Shown here piece by piece: positions 1 through 12,700 of a stretch of 64,000 bases of DNA. The DNA comes from Spirodela intermedia (lineage: Eukaryota; Streptophyta; Magnoliopsida; Alismatales; Araceae). Below the pieces are notes generated by a model that made no database searches, had not been told where the DNA came from, and was given only the letters and a program-made list of their open reading frames with translations. The DNA lies in contig LR746272.1 of the NCBI GenBank assembly GCA_902729315.2, positions 9,666,327-9,730,326 of the forward strand, read 5' to 3'. Positions within the stretch are counted from its first letter, which is position 1, and each line of letters starts with the position of its first letter. The translations under genes were made by a program, and so were the position numbers.

Positions 1-34
1 TTTGAGAAAGGAGAAACTAGAAAGAAAACCTCAC

Positions 35-3000
35 CTCGAATGCCTTCCTCGAGAAATTATGAAAAAGCTTTTCAAATTTCTGACGTACTGTGCCAGACCC
101 AACAGCATTAGCATTAAATGCAGCCAGTGCCTTCTGAAAGGCTTCATCATGTGATTCTCTTAGCACACCCTAAAATTAAAGTAAAGGTCAGCATAAAGAA
201 GTTTTCTAGATCCACTAAAATCAAATAACGTATAGGAATTAACCTCCTCTGGTGGTTTAGTACGATCAAAAGAGGACATGTAGACATCGGTGGCTAGTTC
301 ATATGCTCTACGACATTCTGCTTCTTCAACACTCTGCAAAATTAAAGATCACAGCACAATGTTGAAACAAAAGAAAAGCCCAAATTTATTCATAATTCTA
401 ACTAAGTTTCCTTAATAATGCAATATTACCAAAATCCACACATTGACCTTTTATCCAGTCTCTATAAAATTAATGACTAATATCAGTTCAAGCTACAAAA
501 CAAGAATTATTTAATCAGAGAGCTGCATGCATTAGAAATACTATATCATATATTCCCGTAGTTATCCCCTAGTTAATACAACATTCAAGGAAGTAAGGGC
601 AATAGATGATTAGCCGTCAACTCAATAATAAACACTTTTAACTTTTATCACAGTCAGCGATCGGCAATCTTGCTAAACATAATTTTCCCCAGTAATTGCC
701 ATAGCTGAGGAAGTATCCAGAGAATTAAATAATTCCCCAGAAAAATATTCAGACAATGGGTGAAAACAAAATGCGGAGATGCTGCATCTACAGGAAAAAT
801 ATGTACAGCTTGCATAGCTTCACGTTTTCCACAATATGATTGGCCAATTTGGTGTGATTCAATCTGACTAGCGGAAATTTGTTAGACAACAAGATTTTGA
901 TCCCTGGTACACAATTCTCAATTGGGATGGGTAATGTTTTGTTTCAAGTCGCTATAACTTTCGCCTAAAGACAAAAGTTGGATCTTCAAACTTTTCAGGT
1001 CTCCATACGAACTGATAGATCTCTCTCCCCCCAAACCTATGATGTTCAACGATTCATCCTCAGTCTTAAAATCACAGGAAAAACGATTAACCAGAATGTG
1101 ATCTGCTTCATTAATAGATTCTCATCTAAGTAATGGACAACGAAAAGGCAATCTTATCTTATTTCTACTATAAATAGTATAAAGAGCATGAATTAAAGAG
1201 AAAATAAACCACAGGAAATTTTGACATGATATATAGTCTATACAACCATCAAAGGGCACTGTTTCTAACTACATTTTCTTCCCTATCTTAATCATGCCAC
1301 GTAGCAAGAACTCATTTGTAAAATATAGACATAAAACCACAGTAGACAACCAACCTGCCACGAGGAAGATATAGTAGGGACAGCACCATTATTAAGAGCA
1401 TCCAAAAATGACTGGGTGATCCCTGCAAGAACGGGACCTGTCATCACAGTAGCTCCCACTTGCTTGGGTCGGGTCCTCTCAAACACAAACTTGGTAAAAG
1501 CATCAAGGCCCGATCTGAATTCTGGACGCAATTTGTCCAACTGCATAAAAAGGGAATGATTAATAAAATTCAGATGAGAGATCAACAACAAACAAATCTT
1601 CCACAATATGAGATCCAAAATCTGTATGCACAATAGGTTCAGGTCTCACCGGTATTTGATGAAGGCGTTGGAGATCAGATTCATTATTCAAAGGTCGAAC
1701 AAGAGTGAAGCATTCTCTATCAGGAAAAAGAGCGCGGATCGACTCCCGAATCTATTTTTAACACAAAGAAAATCAGCACTTGCAATAAATAAATTATATG
1801 GATAACAATCATTAAAGTGGAAAACACACTGTCACATAAATCTGGAGATGTGATAATAATGTTGGTTGGTTCCAGTTTAATACCTCATTCTTTGCAGCGA
1901 CATCTTTCCTTCCACCGTGCATAGGTCTCAATGCCAACTCTAAGTAATCACGTGGAGTAAGTCTTTGGTTGTCTTCAACTAAATCCAAATAGAAATCCTA
2001 CGAGTGCAAAGGAAAAGTCCCCGGTTATATTAAAGTAAATGCCTAAATGCTTGTAAGAATTGTCAGGTTCATGGAAAACTAAAATAGCTACACAATAGGA
2101 GAAAGTATGATTACCCTCAATAGCCACACAAAAACGGGAGAAAATTGCCCAAGCTCAGATGCTGTGGACCTTCCACTAGATGCTCTAACACGGATGTGCT
2201 TCGTCATCTCAGTAACAAGAGACAGGCGATCAAGGGCAGCTTCATCTATACCACCCATCTAAAGGGAATACAAGTCAACTCAGTGAAATATGACCAAAGA
2301 CACAGACAAATGGTAAAATGATGAAAGAGGAATCTGAAAGAAGAAATCAATAGAGAGTGATCGTACTAAAAATAAATTATTCAGATAAAAGATGCCAGCA
2401 TAAATTAGCACAATTCGAGTTACAGACTCGTAGCAGAACTATGCCCACCTGATTGTAAACAAACATGCTTGACAACAGAACAGCAAGAGAGAATATCTGG
2501 GTGCTGTATGTCCCCTGTAAACCAAACACAAATTCTGTCAGCAAGTTATAAAAGTACTGACCCAAAGAGAAAACTCGCAATTTAGAAAATGTAATGGGTA
2601 AAAAGAAAAGCAGAGCAAATGTGTAAGGAATCATCAAAAGCATTATCGAGGCAAGAAAATCAAGAGGTTGACGAGTTTTGAACAGACAATCTTTTTAGTA
2701 GCTAATCCTAAATTTTTCGCAGGGCACAAAAAACTATATCAGCAAAACGAAGCAAATCCGTAGTTTTACGAATGTTATACTAATCACAGATCGTTGACAC
2801 CCCCTGCACAATAGTTATTCTAGAATCTGTCTGGGATGCCATTGATAAAGCATCAAACTCAGTCCCTTATTAACCTCTTGGTCCAAAAGGGATCAGCACT
2901 ATCAATAAATGTTGGATCCAAGACATGTGGAGTTCCCTTGGATCCAAGACATGCACGATCATGGGCAGATCTGCATCCAGATGCAAAATGCTTAGATAGG

Positions 3001-6000
3001 CTTCCACCTAGGAAATCAAATCCTAGATAGGCTTCCCAAGGTACTAACAGCGTTTCTCATTTGAAATCTAATAACACAAACAAAAAAATTAATATCCTTC
3101 AAACTCAAGTATTGGCAAGTACTTATAAATTAGATGATCATTCTTAACTGCAATGTTTTCCCTGCAGTTCAAGCTTTTTTGCAGCCATAGACTTGTCCGA
3201 ATAAATCACTCTTACCCATTACAATTAGCTCATGAGGTTCCAAAATGAAATTATGGGCATAAAGTGAACATGAGATGAAAACATTGAAAAGGCTCCATTT
3301 TACAATACACATTCTTTTGACAGAGAGCAGTACATTAATACTCGGTTCTGGGATTAGGAGGACGAATCCAAAGGAATTGACGGGGGCCCTCACAAGTGGT
3401 GGAGCATGTGGTTTAGTTCGATGCAATAGAAGTTCTGAAAATATTAAATGTTACTATTGAACTAAAGAGTAGAAAATGCTCAGATGATAAAGTGAAATAC
3501 ATAAAATCCCACAATATCCCAAACAAGGATCAGGGTAACGTTCAGTTATACTCAACACTGTATTTTGACAACCAAGAAATCCTAGGATTCCTTACATTGC
3601 CACATTGAGAAAATGCTATCTTCTTCTACATAAATTTCACATATTACACCTCTTTCGGAAGTAATTTTTAACACAACATATCTTGTATCTGTTGGAGGAA
3701 ACGGGTAAAAGAGGGAAATGAAATGTGACACAGTAACTGAAAAATCAGTTGATATATTACTATCATATATGAAATCTTGAATCTATGTTTAATGGAGAAG
3801 AATCAACCAACAGGTCAGGTTCTTAACCTGAAATTCTAGAAAAGCAGGCAACTTTCCAGATTGAGGGGAAATTTTATCTAAATTCTACGGATACTAAAGC
3901 CCAAAGGTATAATCAAATATAAAGTTTTTAAAGTGACATCCTGTTCCCATTCGAAAGTGACTAAAATATCCGACTGCGAAATTGCAGATTATGCACATCT
4001 ATGGGTGGTATCAAAGATTGACTCAACATGTTGCCATTGACAATTCAAGAATCAGTTCGGAAAATTCATTGGAAATTACCTTACAAGATGTATAAACTGT
4101 ACATGATGAAACCATTCTGAAGAACTTTCCTAAGACTACGCCAGAAAAAAAAATGAAGATTGTCTCCAACAATAAACTCATTTTTCACACCAATACCTTT
4201 ATGAAAAATAATCAAAAGGAAATAATTTGTCCAAAATATATCAGGACCTGCCTCGGGAAAACAGTGAACTAAAAGACATTAACGTGGAAAGTTATTAATT
4301 AACGTACATATGCCTCCTACCATTAATAACTTAACAAGAATGGACTCATCCCATCAAGTAATCAACCAGAAATATAAGTGAAAGTTTAAAAGCAAACCGT
4401 CTGATCATAGGCATCAATCCCTTCACTGTCGAGCAGCAAAAGACTGTACTCCGTTCCATCAAGAGCTGTGCGCTTCAGTGGTGCACTCCACATCCAGAGG
4501 CCCTTAGTACAAGGTCGGTGGGTAGATGCTACTTGAAATCCACTGCTTCTCCCCAAGAGCTACATGATTCACCAACATTCAGTCCTAATTAGATAAAAGA
4601 ATCCAAGAGAATCACATGGACAAGTAATAGTATGAAAAAACAGCTGTTTATATTAATTAAACTAATGACCACATTACTTAATGGACTACCCCAACTTGTA
4701 CACAACTAAATAACAAATCAACACAAGAAGGAATGTAAGCTAAAACCCAAAGTATGACTATCAAAGTAAAGACACTAATTCCACGAACATTGTACCACTA
4801 TCTCATGATCGTTCGTGAAATCGGTTTGTCCCACAATTCATTAATAAGGCAGAGCTACATGAACTGTAGTGTCCTACAGCAAAACCCAATTTGAGACATC
4901 CTCAAAATGCTATACACAAACAAAAAAGCACAAATGTCCCCCACGTATACAAAAGAGAAAAAAAAAGCTCATTGCTTCACTGAAATTGTCATAATATTCC
5001 CCAAAGTTCCATGAACCATAAATTTTCCTCAACCACATGTTTAACAGCCAACATGGCACGCACTAGATTACCAGTTGAGGTCTTCCAGTAAAACCAAAAC
5101 TTCTCCTCAATCATGTCCTAGAATGCACATGAAGTTACTCATTGCCTCCCAATTGACTCTTGTATGCCATCACCGGCTTTCTTTCAAAGATAAATCCTAA
5201 GTATACGACTTCACAACATCCTTGCCATGCACACAACCAACCCTAGACAACTACAATACGTCAGAAAGATAGCAGGTGGCATGGAACATCCCAACTTGTG
5301 AAGTTGAAAAAAAATATATCTTATGGTATCCTGCATGGCACAATCATCTTGATTAGGTACTAGGCTTTCAGTATCAAAAGACCACAGGTTTATGAATATC
5401 TGATTCGTTCCCTTGCAATGAGAACTATATTCGTCTCAGTGCAGTAAGTCCTCATATTCGCAGTGTCATAAAAGTGTCCTGCTCTGGATAAATGCTTCAA
5501 TCTCCAGCACCTCACCTATATATTCCTCGCGACCCACCCGTTTAACATGCTAGCACTCCTCTAAACTGTGGGTGAGAGCAAAAGAAAGATATAACATTTG
5601 CCTCAATTGTTCACACCTTGTGGCACCATGTGGATCACTTAAACATGAGACAAGAAAAATACAAAATTCGTGCCAACTTACTGTAATACTCTCAAAGTTC
5701 GAAAGAAATCATGAAAAAACTAAACTTCTTCTCATTAAACATAGATTGTAATGAAACCCTAGGGAGCTCGAGTGCATTGGAGCACAATCTTAATTTGTCC
5801 AACTACCCCAAGTCAACCCCATCCTGTAAATTTTGCAAGGCTCTGAGAAAGACCCCAAATAACCAAGTTCCTATGCTGTGCAGACATACATCATATAAAA
5901 TGCGATCAATTGAAAAAACATATTGCCACGATTTTTTCACCTCTCAACCAAAACCTTTGATATAAAAAAAGTGACCATCCGTTTATTCAATTAATGATTT

Positions 6001-6799
6001 GTAATCAATGCGCCTCGTTACTCCTTCCCAGGTCTCTATTCAACAGAGCTAATGACTCATGAAGAGGAAGTGATCGCATAACTTTATTAGAAACCATATT
6101 ATATCTCAATGCATGAAGCTAGCTTTCGAGGATGAATGAAAGATGACTAAGGCAAATGTTCTATTTGCTAAGTTGTCGCACATGCTTCTCCTTTCATGCT
6201 ACCGGCATTACAACAATCATGGAGATGGGTTCAGATTACTTTAGACCGGAGGAAACTAAAATAGTAGCCTTCAAAGTCATTGGAAGGCTCGCAACAGCAC
6301 AAAGATGAGTAAGAGCGTCCGTCGTTTCTAAGAACATGAAAACGCTACTTCCCACTAGAAAAAAAATCTATCTGATTGAGAAAAAATATGGTGAGAATAT
6401 GTGGTCGATCGAAACCGCAACCAAGCCCCGGAAATAATAAATGAAAGACCAAAGGGACGTACAAAAACACGACGAAGAAGCATTTCTCCCGCTGGCGGGA
6501 AAACGAGGAAGGAACCCCAGACGAACCTGGTTGAGAATGAAGCTCTTGCCCTGTCGTGCCCTGCCACACACAGAGACAACCCCGATGGGGCCTTTGACGA
6601 GATGCAGGGTAGCGACTGCCTCCGGGTCCATCTGAAATTTGCCCTTTTCATCGCAATAAACCAAGCGCAGGGGTCTCGCGGGTCCGGCGCACTCCTCACT
6701 GCCAACGAGAGGGGAAGGCGAAGCACTCGATGTTCCGGTAGGGCTACTATCTATGGAGGAGGAAGATCCTCCCCCCCGGAAACCGAGCATTTGCATCAT
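35..6799 (-). CDS. GBPL3: GBPL3-like guanylate-binding protein, partial (first nine exons)
   Basis: Large dynamin-like GTPase of the guanylate-binding protein family; Arabidopsis GBPL3 acts in immune and nuclear condensates. Exons 5' to 3': 6799-6527, 4559-4398, 2514-2449, 2258-2115, 1997-1884, 1751-1650, 1540-1355, 333-244, 169-35. All introns are phase 0 and the exons give 424 continuous codons. Visible motifs: P-loop GRARQGKS near residue 82, switch motif LLLLDSEGIDAYDQT (DxEG) in exon 2, and FTLVRPLNNE in exon 6 where GBPs carry the guanine-specificity loop. Exons 7-9 begin the helical GBP C-terminal part. The Ser/Pro-rich N-terminus before RLVYCDEKGKF is typical of plant members. The start was taken at the first Met (MMQM); the Met three codons in would do as well. 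The remaining helical and coiled-coil exons lie beyond position 1. Introns 1 (about 2.0 kb) and 2 (about 1.9 kb) are long; the latter carries an organellar rRNA fragment. Confidence 0.93.
2912..3036. repeat. Two short direct duplications in intron 2 of the GBP gene
   Basis: TTGGATCCAAGACATG occurs at 2912-2927 and again at 2938-2953; TAGATAGGCTTCC occurs at 2993-3005 and 3024-3036. They look like small local duplications in non-coding sequence; no coding or RNA role is visible. Confidence 0.7.
3369..3426 (+). pseudogene. Fragment of organellar/bacterial-type 16S rRNA gene in intron 2 of the GBP gene
   Basis: About 58 bases reproduce the universally conserved 16S rRNA segment around E. coli position 910-970: AAAGGAATTGACGGGGGCCC, followed by a stretch containing GTGGAGCATGTGG and ending TTCGATGCAA. 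Against the plastid/bacterial consensus I count three substitutions: G to T after GGGGGCCC, C to T before GGTGG, and A to G in TTTAATTCG. The nuclear 18S version of this region differs strongly (GGAAGGGCACCACCAGG), so the source is a plastid or mitochondrial gene. Flanking bases do not match rRNA on either side, so only a short piece was inserted or survived. Confidence 0.8.
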
Positions 6800-7565
6800 C
6801 TTCTCCGGCCTCCCGAGCCTCTTGGCCGAGTGGGCGACACCCCTCTTCTTGGAATTTCTTCAGATTCCTGCACGAAATAGGGCAGGAAAAAATGGGAACA
6901 CCGGGTGGGCTGAGGAAAAGTGGAAGGGGTGGGAAAGCAGGGGAGAAGCGGGGGTTTTAAAATCGGGGACCGGCAAGTAACCAAAACTGGCGAGGCGCGG
7001 CCCAGTGCGTCCGCGATAGAGAGAGAGAGAAAGAGAGAGCTTCGTCTCCACGCAAGGTGAAGGACGAGAACGCCCTTGAGACCGCCGTCCGCGGCAGTGT
7101 ATGCCATCAATGCATTTTTAGAGAGTGTTCCAGCAACCGACTTACTCAACGTACCAACCAGATGAGAGGGAATGAAAAATCCTGACAGGATCTTGACAAC
7201 GGAGGAATCTGCGAAAGAATATTATATGGGGATTTCCTCGATAGCTTTACAGAATTACGCGTTATAAGTTTTTCTTTCTCAATGCTACAATAATGGTTGG
7301 GAGTTGCTCCTCAACAACGGTGGCCTCCTGCTTCCCCGCGGAATCTTTCTTCGCGCCCGCAATTCGTTGGCAAGATAATCTGCCCATCTTCGCACGGAAC
7401 AATTGTCTGGAATCGAGATTGTCCTTCTCAGCCTCTCTTCTGGACTGTAGACAGTCCAAAAAAAAAATCTAAGCTGTATATTTAGATTTCTCGATGAAAT
7501 CGAGAAATCTGACTAAAAAAGTCGATATAACCTGTCGCAGCCTGATCGAGCTTCACGGCCGACGT
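6800..7565. other. Intergenic: 5' side of the GBP gene and 3' side of gene B
   Basis: No coding exon is supported here. The stretch just upstream of the GBP start is GC-rich and carries a GA-rich run near 7018-7040, as is common in plant leaders. From about 7140 it becomes AT-rich and should hold the 3' UTR of the next minus-strand gene. No TATA box or terminator can be assigned with confidence. Confidence 0.5.
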
Positions 7566-9723
7566 TCAATCGGATCTCTTCTGCGTCGTCTCGCCGCCCA
7601 AGTCACCGCCGTCGCCGGAAATCTTAGCGGGCTCCTCGGCATCCGTCGGTGGTCCTTCGTTCTTCCCGGAGGGCGAGGAGCCTGGGGGCGGGTCCATCAA
7701 GGAGCTGATCGCAAGCTGGCCAGAATAAAGCACCAGGCCAACGGCATTGATCCCAAAGATGAAGGTTGCGAGATAGCACAAGCCGTTGATGATCGTCCTG
7801 AAAGAGTCAGCGGATAAGGAGTGACCAAGATCAGAGCGCCAGTCGGTGGTTGAGGAGAAGGGGGATCAAAGACTAGCATTGGGCTGACCTTATCGTTATA
7901 GTGATCTGACGAACCTGAGAAACATGAAGATTAAGAGGCACATTAAGCCGAAAGATCATCAGGATCCCATCACGTCGAATATAAACAAACTAAGAACAGG
8001 ACGATTGATGGAGGTTCCCCCTGGCAGCGTTCATCAAATCCAGAAATAAAAAAACTTTTAAAAGTCAACGATGAGATAGAATTCAAGCCCGCCGTTGAAT
8101 ACCAAGAGCTAGCCTGCCGGCAAGAAGTAGTTCTCGCCGAGGGAAGAACACACTCGATTTCTAAAAGCAACGAATATCGATGGGCTTTGATTTATCGATA
8201 TACTGGGGAAGGAAAGAATTCAGACGATCGAGCCTGAAGCTCGAGCTTACAGATCCCCATCGACTTTATTCAGACTCCTAAGAACTTTATAATTTCTTTC
8301 TTGCACTTTGAACCGCGACCAACCCGGGCAGAGAGATCCTAAAAATTATCCAATTTCATCAAGACCCAGTAATATATATATATATATATATATACAAGGA
8401 ACTAAAGAAAGATCATTCGAAAGGTCTATAGATCCTGATTTCAATCATTTAAAAAAACTCGTAGAACCTTTACTGCAGGATTTCTCTTATTTTATTTATT
8501 CTCACAAATTCTGTACAAACTACCATTTTGGTGATTAAAAACGTCTGTCATTTGAAGATCGCAGGCTCATTCGAAAGATCTAAACATCCTGTTTTCAATC
8601 ATACAAGAAGCTCGTGGAACCTCTTCTGCAGGATTTCTATTATTTTATTTATTCTACACTTGAGAAGTCAACATCGCCTGTGATCTTCAAATGACAGGAT
8701 TTTAGTCACCAAAATGGTAGTTTGTACAGAACTAGTGAGAATAAATACGTAGATTGATCCTTAAAATTAGCCTTGAAGAACAGATGGGAGAGAGACCGGT
8801 TACTCTGCATCATTCCGTTTATAAATTACTACGGCAAATCGAATCAGAGTTTTCTTTCTCCATACATCGACAAGATAAGAAAATAATTCACTTAGCAGAT
8901 TTAATCCACAGAGAGCGAGAGAGGGATTAGGGACGGTGGAGCTGACCGAGAAGTTATCTGAGATGGTCTGGCGATTTAGACCGGCTTCGACGGTGGTTGA
9001 GAATTTGTAGAGAATAAGAGCGATGACTCCAGCGGCAATACCACCGAGGAGCGCCTGCACGGGTGAAGGGGGCGCCCTCGGCTCGATCGAGGCAGAGCTC
9101 ATCGCTTTCAAGGTCTGTAGCGCCTCCTCTTTCAAATCCGTACTCGTGGAGCCCGACGACCTTATCCTCTGGAAAGGGAGCCAATCAAGAAATCAGTAAA
9201 AGATTTTTCCCGCATAATCCTACATGTTTTCTAAGTAGAGTGGGAGGGAGAAGAGGATTCAATGGGTTGGGGTAGAGCGGAGATTCGTTTGGGTGGTCAC
9301 CATTTCCTTGGCGCGCTTAGCGCGGCGGCGGAGAGAGCGGAAGAGGAAGACGGAGATAGCACCGGTAAGAAGAACGCTTGCAGAGACCTGGAGAGGAGAT
9401 GGGTCATCGGTGGTGGCGAAGATGGAGGAGAGCGAAGAAGAAGAGGAACGAGGTGGGAGAAGGATGGGGCCTTCCTCAGCCCCTTCCCCTCCACCAGCTG
9501 CAGCCCCCTCGAGCTCCCCTGTCTCCGCGAGACACAGCAACTGAGCAGGCCTGACAGTCCGGAGCTGGGGGAATTGACCCCGCCGAGTGGCGGCGGCCGC
9601 AAGACCGACTCGGGTGGGGAGGAAGCAGCAGAAGGGAGACGGAGGGGAGAGATCGAAGCGAGGTAAGTGGGAGAAGGGATGCTGGCACTGCAGCATCTTC
9701 GAGTCGAGGAACAACGGCGACAC
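7566..9723 (-). CDS. Predicted plastid membrane protein resembling DUF3082, with a 26-bp microexon
   Basis: Exons 5' to 3': 9723-9301, 9168-8947, 7914-7889, 7797-7566, giving 300 residues in one frame. The first about 60 residues (MSPLFL..., rich in Ser, Arg, Pro, with ATRRG) look like a plastid transit peptide. A hydrophobic segment VSASVLLTGAISVFLF is followed by basic RSLRRRAKRAKEMRIRSSG. A second, ALLGGIAAGVIALILYKF, lies in exon 2, and a third, NGLCYLATFIFGINAVGLVLY, in exon 4. The tail is Gly/Pro/acidic. The microexon supplies VRQITITI(R), joining DNFS to TIINGLCYLATF. This order matches plant and cyanobacterial DUF3082 proteins as I remember them; function is unknown and thylakoid or envelope location is inference. 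The intron between exons 2 and 3 holds a foldback element. Met 10 (9696) is an alternative start. Confidence 0.8.
8372..8394. repeat. TA microsatellite in intron of gene B
   Basis: A nearly perfect (TA)n run of about 23 bases immediately 5' of the foldback element in the same intron. Confidence 0.9.
8414..8746. mobile_element. Foldback/MITE-like element with nested direct and inverted repeats
   Basis: The arm at about 8494-8565 (ATTCTCACAAATTCTGTACA ... GATCGCAGG) is repeated in reverse complement at 8677-8746 (CCTGTGATCTTCAAATGACA ... GTGAGAATAAAT), about 70 bases per arm with a few mismatches. The block 8414-8505 (CATTCGAAAGGTCTATAGAT ...) is also repeated in direct orientation at 8568-8655 (CATTCGAAAGATCTAAACAT ...). 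The spacer between the inverted arms is therefore a second copy of the left flank. No open frame is visible, so if mobile it would be non-autonomous. It lies in the intron between exons 2 and 3 of gene B. I could not assign a superfamily or target-site duplication. Confidence 0.65.
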
Positions 9724-12700
9724 TGAGTGGACTAAGGACGGCGCGGAGGCGGGGAAGACGATGGAAGTCAGACTTTCAAGGCCTCCTCTATCTCCATCGC
9801 CATTCCTCCGCCGCTTATCCTCGGCCGCGATTCCGCATAACTGGGCCCGGCCGCGGACCTAAATGGGCTCGTAGACCGTAACTAGGCCTTTCCGTCGTCA
9901 GAGGAGCCCGCTTCGCGACTCGGTGATCGGACGTCTGGGGACTCGGCGCGGGAATCACCGAGTCATTCTGACATCAACAGAGGAACTGCGACTATTTATC
10001 CCGTCTTTGGTGGAGACGCGAATCGTCCTCCACTCGCAGATGAGTCCGAACGATTCCATCTTCCTCGCCCGCACGAGGAAAAGGTGATCAAATTCGACGC
10101 GTTAATTAAACCCCTCTTTAGAGTGATTTTACGCGTTAAAATCTGCTCCTGGCGTTTACGTGTCGTTCGATCCGGGCGCAGTGGCCGGGGGGCGCCGCCC
10201 TCGAGGTTTTCTTTCATCGCCTGCGCGGCGCAGGCGGGGCCGTCTGTGTGCCGAGCCCGCCGGGCGGCCCCTCCCCCGCGCGGCGGGGCGAGCGGAGCAG
10301 AGCAGAGCAGGCGGCACAGAGCGGTCGTAATCGTTGCCTGCAACCAGCTTTTGCTCTGCTTTAATCATCGCCAGCCGGGGAAAGATGGGCGGCTTTGGGC
10401 CTCCGCTGGTTTGGGAAGAGCCACCCTTCCGGCGGGCGGCTTTGGGCCTCCGCTGGGGTCGCCGGGCGGCGGCGGTGGGATGGTCCACCAGGAGATGCGA
10501 GCGCCGCTTTGCCGGCGAGGGGAACATAAAGCACAAAGCCAACAAAGCGACGTCCGAGAAAAGCCAGCGGGGGGAGGGCTGGTGGGCATGCATGGCTTGT
10601 GTGGTTGCCAACCGGTCCAGATCCTGAGTTTCGCCTGCCACTGCTGTCGTGAGGTCGGTAGGCCAGTGGCCCATGGCGGAGTGGAGTTGATTGAAGTGGG
10701 TCTCCCCGGCATAAATATACGTGCCGGAGCTGCGATCAATCTGCGCCGGCAGGTTCTTAATGATGCACCCTGTGATTGGCCTCGTCGCCTGGGGACGGAT
10801 TTATGGTAATCTACTGGCGGTGGGTGGGCGGTCACCGATTAGGTTCGGACGACGGCGACCCGGTCACCGGCCGCCGCTCCGACGGCGGCGACCTCCCCTA
10901 CCGCCGGCCACCTGCAGCAACCTAGCCCTCGGATCCGTCGCCGCCCGTGAGACTGGCCGAAAGAGGGGAGGACTCCGGCGGAGGAACAGCGGCCGCCGTC
11001 TGAATGGCTCAGAGGCAGCCATTTTTATAAGGCAATCCCCTGTAGCTCCCATGGACTGGTGTTATGTGGTGCAATTATGTCTGTAGAACCCACCCGGAAA
11101 GGAGGGGAGTGCGCCGGAATAAACAACGCAGAGTCTGCGAGAGGAGAAAGAAAATGTTTTGGCTTTCCTCAGCGGCCCGACTGCCGCCCTCCCCCTCTGC
11201 TCTGCGTCTCCCCTTCGGAAATGGATAGTAAATGGGGGGAGGGGAGGGGGGAGGAGGGAGGAGGCTAGCGCGGTGGGTAGGAAAGGAGGCACGGAGAGCA
11301 CAGATAAGAACAACAGCGGGGCTTGTACTGATACGGTGGCGCAGGCGCAACGGGCAGTAACAGTGTGCGACCGCGTCCATTTATGACTGAGAGAACCACG
11401 GAACTGGGAGGAGGACTAGTGAGTAGCTCGCTAGGGGGGGGGGGGAGGAGAACGGAGGGGCACTGTAGGGGAGGGAAGCAGAGAAGGGCGAGCCCCGGGG
11501 GTGAGGGATCTCGAAATGTCCAAATCATTCCCCATATGCCTGCCGTCCGCCGCCGTCGATCGAGGCGGCGATCGGATGGGGGCCTCGGAGAAGCACCGAC
11601 GACCCGGCTTGTCCGGCGTCGGAAGACGAGGCCCGCCGTGACTTCACTCGTGTATTGACTTTGCTCTCGAGGTAGCAAGTGTCAGCACAGTCGAGAGAGA
11701 GAGAGAGATATCTAGAGAGAGAAAGAGGAGTGATGGGTAGAGAGGGAGAGCGGTGGCGGGGAACCAGGCAGGCCCCTATAGTAAGTCCTAAAGGACGGCA
11801 TTGATGACAGCTGATAACGACGGAGATCGTTTTCAGCAGCGTCGATGTCCCCCTCCTTCGGGGCCCTCCTCACGTTTTCCTACTACGGACGGACGGGGAC
11901 TGGTATTTACCGGCGACCCGGCCGTCGCATCGAAACCTTCGAGTAGGAAGACGACGACCCTCGATGCCATGATTCTCTTTAAAGCCGGCAGCAGCAGCGG
12001 CAGCAGCAGCCCTCCGGTGACTGGCGGGGGTGACGCCGGTACTGTGAGAGACGGAGTCTGGTTCTCCGGGGTTGAAACCCCCTTGTCCTTGTCCTGCCCC
12101 CCTCCTTCCTTCCGGCACTATGCAGGCATGTCTCCATCACGTGGCGACAAGTCGTAATTGCCCGCCGAGCCCCACCATAGCAGGGGGCATGGCCGTGGCG
12201 ACGTAAGAGATAATAGAGAGAGAAGGACACGGCGGCTGGCCGGGGGGTTGTCACTCACAGCGTGGAAGCACACGGGCGGGGGGAGGGAGGAGGAGAGAGA
12301 GAGGAAGGAAGACAGCGACAGAAAATATAGAAAAAGAAAACACCGCCCGGGAAAGCAGAACGGCTGTACGTCTTTTCAGCTGAGAACCGAGGAAAAACAC
12401 CTTTTTCTCCTCGTGTGTGCGAAGTTTTACTGGTTTACGCAGAGAGGGGAGAGAGGTGGAGAGAGGAGGGCAGGTGGGGGGTTTTATGTCTGATGAAGAA
12501 AGAACTGGGGAGGAGTTGCCGGGGGAGGTAGCGAGGGGGGGACGATTGAACAGTATAAGCAGTAGCTGCAGTGGCAACAGCCTACTGCTACTGCGGAAGC
12601 AGGCAGCGATGTGAGCAGCGGCCGCTGCAGTGGGCGAGGAGAGAAACAGAGGCGGAAGGGAAAAAAGCAGGGGAAAAGGAGGAGGGTGGCTTTTATTTTA

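Noticed and set aside
6401-6880. 159-codon plus-strand open frame
   Set aside because: Antisense shadow of the GBP first exon.
10084-10809. 241-codon open frame on the plus strand and overlapping minus-strand frames
   Set aside because: High GC removes stop codons in all frames; residues are Arg/Gly/Pro/Ala-rich, no domain, no splice logic, and both strands look equally open.
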